A DNA stretch of 64,000 nucleotides, from assembly GCA_905221605.1 (NCBI GenBank), contig CAJNDS010002643.1, positions 239,480 to 303,479 of the forward strand, written 5' to 3'. Source of the stretch: Symbiodinium natans (lineage: Eukaryota; Sar; Dinophyceae; Suessiales; Symbiodiniaceae). A model generated the notes under the pieces. It was not told the origin of the DNA and did not search any database. It saw only the letters and a list, made by a program, of their open reading frames with translations. How positions within the stretch are numbered: position 1 is the first letter of the stretch; each line of letters opens with the position of its first letter. This document shows, piece by piece, positions 62,443 to 64,000 of this stretch. The position numbers and the translations under genes were made by a program.

Positions 62443-62901
62443 CTAAGTCTTGCTCGCGGCGGCTTGTGCCTCCAGCAGGCTCCACACCTCCATGCTCTCC
62501 TGCGCTGCCTGCAGCCGGTTGGCCGTTTCCACCTAGAGCCAAGACCGCGCAATCTATCCGCCATTCTACCAGAACGAATTTCGCCAAGGCCTCTGCGCGC
62601 ACGCAGAAGCACCTGCAGGTCCTCACTGCTCAGGTTCTTCGCTGCCTGGCTGGACCACAAATCTTGCTACCGCTCAAATGCTTGTAAAAGTTACCCTTGA
62701 GCTCACCTGGAGAAGACGCTTGCGTCGAGCCACAAGGTTCCGGTGTTCTTTGGACTGCTGGCGCAGCTCTGCTTTAAGCTCCTTCCGTGTCTCTTTGAGA
62801 CGCAGAAGCTCTTGGCGCAGCAACTGAAAACATTGACAACTTTGAACAGCAATCAGGGTCAACATGCAAAGTCTCACCTGCTCGTTCTGCTTCGGAGGCA
62901 T
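62443..62901 (-). CDS. Four-exon small coiled-coil protein gene, 87 aa
   Basis: Exons 62901-62878, 62823-62707, 62645-62613 and 62532-62443 join in phase 0. The introns (54, 61 and 80 nt) begin GTGAG, GTGAG and GTGCT and end CAG, CAG and TAG. The protein runs MPPKQNEQ, LLRQELLRLKETRKELKAEL, then KEHRNLVARRKRLLQ, AAKNLSSEDLQ and VETANRLQAAQESMEVWSLL, ending ASKT and TAG. It is an almost continuous charged coiled coil of unknown function. The stop codon directly before the last exon in its frame and the stops in the introns support splicing. A further 5' exon is possible because an AG lies just before the ATG. The virus-like island starts about 160 bp beyond its 3' end. Confidence 0.65.
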
Positions 62902-63090
62902 CGCCGGCAACCTTCAAGTTCATTTGGCCGCTTACCCCAAACACCACCACAAGTTCTGTAGGCACGCGCCTTCAGGTTCAGCTCGCAAGAACGTGTAAGA
63001 AACAGCTGCAAAGCAGCTGCAGAACCCTTTTGCCAGATAGCTGGAGCTTCTGCTCGCGGCATGTGCATTGCAACCACCCAGGTACACATA

Positions 63091-63127
<37 letters not shown>

Positions 63128-64000
63128 TTGCACGATTGTTTTCCAGTCCTGTACTTGAAACGTGCCGCCCGCGTGCTGGGTGCTGTATCAGCCGCGGCGC
63201 CTCGCGGCAAGACGCACAGGAACTTGCATCTGAACACAAGTCTCGATGCAGATATGGCCTCTGTACATGAACTCGCACCCCGCATCGGCCTCCAGATGCT
63301 CATGCGAAAAGCTGCGTCCACGAGCTCTTGGGGTCACAACTTAGCGTTTCCAGCCTCTTTCCGGAAAGGGCCAACGCGGCAAAACAAACTTGACCTTGGC
63401 AAGAACGACCACAAGAAGAAATGTAACATGAGAATGGGACAGAGATCTGCAGAGCTTCCGGGCACAAATCACTTGGCGTGTTCCACTTTTTTCGGGCTGC
63501 GTAACACGGCTCGTCAAGGTTCGCAACGGCGGCCCTCTTCGGAGAAGCCGTCACGCTTCGTAGCCTGCCCCAAGTTTGGGTTTAGGAGTTTTCATGTGTA
63601 GGGGTTTCGGCGTCGTTCCATTACACGGGCGCCCGGCATGGAGGCGCGCAAACGAGGACTGTGAACCGGGGCCCGCGCAGCTGACCGGGCCGGGTCCGTA
63701 CAACATTGGGACATTGGAAACAGGGGGGTGTAAAGGCGCACTCTTTTCAGAGCATAAAGAAGAAATATAGAATATTCTTCTTTTAATGCACTAGGACCAA
63801 TGCACCTTTACACCCCCCCCCTCTCTCTCTTTTGGCAATCCCCCCCCCCTCTCTCTTTTGGCAATCCTTTTTGTGGCCTGGGTTGGGCAGACTACCAACA
63901 GTGCCGGTGCACGGCGTTGGCTGCGCGGAAAAGCACCATGCTTCTCTGTGCGAAAAATCTGATAGAAGCACAGTCAGCCCAAAGCCCCGCTGCTTCTCTG
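62902..64000. other. GC-rich host DNA, no gene assigned
   Basis: Contains (CA)n at 63091-63125 and pyrimidine tracts at 63815-63870. Open frames on both strands (for example 63128-63601 plus) have no recognisable motif; further 5' exons of the coiled-coil gene could lie here. Confidence 0.5.
63720..63818. repeat. Inverted repeat, MITE-like
   Basis: GGGGGGTGTAAAGGCGCA pairs with TGCACCTTTACACCCCCC; an inner AAGAAGAAATA...TATTCTTCTT pair continues the fold. Confidence 0.6.

Noticed and set aside
62874-63601. Frames of 130-157 codons on both strands
   Set aside because: Overlap on opposite strands, cross a CA microsatellite and carry no motif.

Overview
The window looks like nuclear DNA of a dinoflagellate, most likely Suessiales/Symbiodiniaceae. 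Three things point there. Plant/dinoflagellate-type telomere repeats (TTTAGGG/CCCTAAA) are scattered through almost the whole window in both orientations. The exons are short and GC-rich, and the splice donors needed to join them are mostly GC or GA, with acceptors nearly always AG|G. Gene content is ubiquitin-centred. No ribosomal or transfer RNA gene, CRISPR array or bacterial-type operon was seen.

Region 1 to about 40 kb: very few long ORFs survive here, but reading the unique islands between telomere arrays on the minus strand recovers a chain of 26- to 73-nt exons. Joined in phase, they encode a USP7/UBP12-type deubiquitinase: a MATH (TRAF-like) domain (39.5-35.2 kb), then the catalytic core with Cys box (32.3 kb), QHD box (26.1 kb), His box (7.2 kb) and KFDD box (6.3 kb). 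The chain continues in phase into a ubiquitin-like domain (2.3-1.9 kb) and a long FNIP-type 22-residue repeat tract that runs off the left edge. Introns are filled with telomere repeats, small inverted-repeat (MITE-like) elements of at least seven families, C/G tracts, and one ~4-kb palindromic element (18.39-22.37 kb).

Region 40-46 kb: more telomere arrays and MITEs, short direct repeats, a 100-N assembly gap and a 21-bp satellite in alternating orientation. Region 46.5-49.1 kb: an uninterrupted minus-strand gene (840 aa) with a ubiquitin-like N-terminus and about 32 FNIP-type repeats. It is a paralogue of the tail of the giant gene but lacks its intron. Region 49.3-55.9 kb: telomere-repeat desert. 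Region 55.96-57.26 kb: a single-frame ORF carrying decayed polyubiquitin around a ~290-residue unrecognised segment. Region 57.3-59.6 kb: telomere repeats and MITEs.

Region 59.66-62.28 kb: a sharply bounded AT-rich island, unlike everything else here. It holds five compact intronless minus-strand ORFs of 68-163 aa plus at least two short ones, with zinc-ribbon and coiled-coil proteins, a repeated 25-bp upstream element and A/T-rich hairpins near gene ends. It reads like a fragment of a large DNA virus or virus-like element integrated into the host genome. Region 62.4-64 kb: host DNA again, with a four-exon coiled-coil gene on the minus strand and small inverted repeats.

The main discoveries are the deubiquitinase gene dispersed over about 39 kb of telomere-like DNA with a probable USP-UBL-FNIP fusion, the evidence that telomere repeats have been inserted into MITEs and also serve as splice donors, and the virus-like AT island. 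All protein assignments come from reading motifs by eye; no database search was run.
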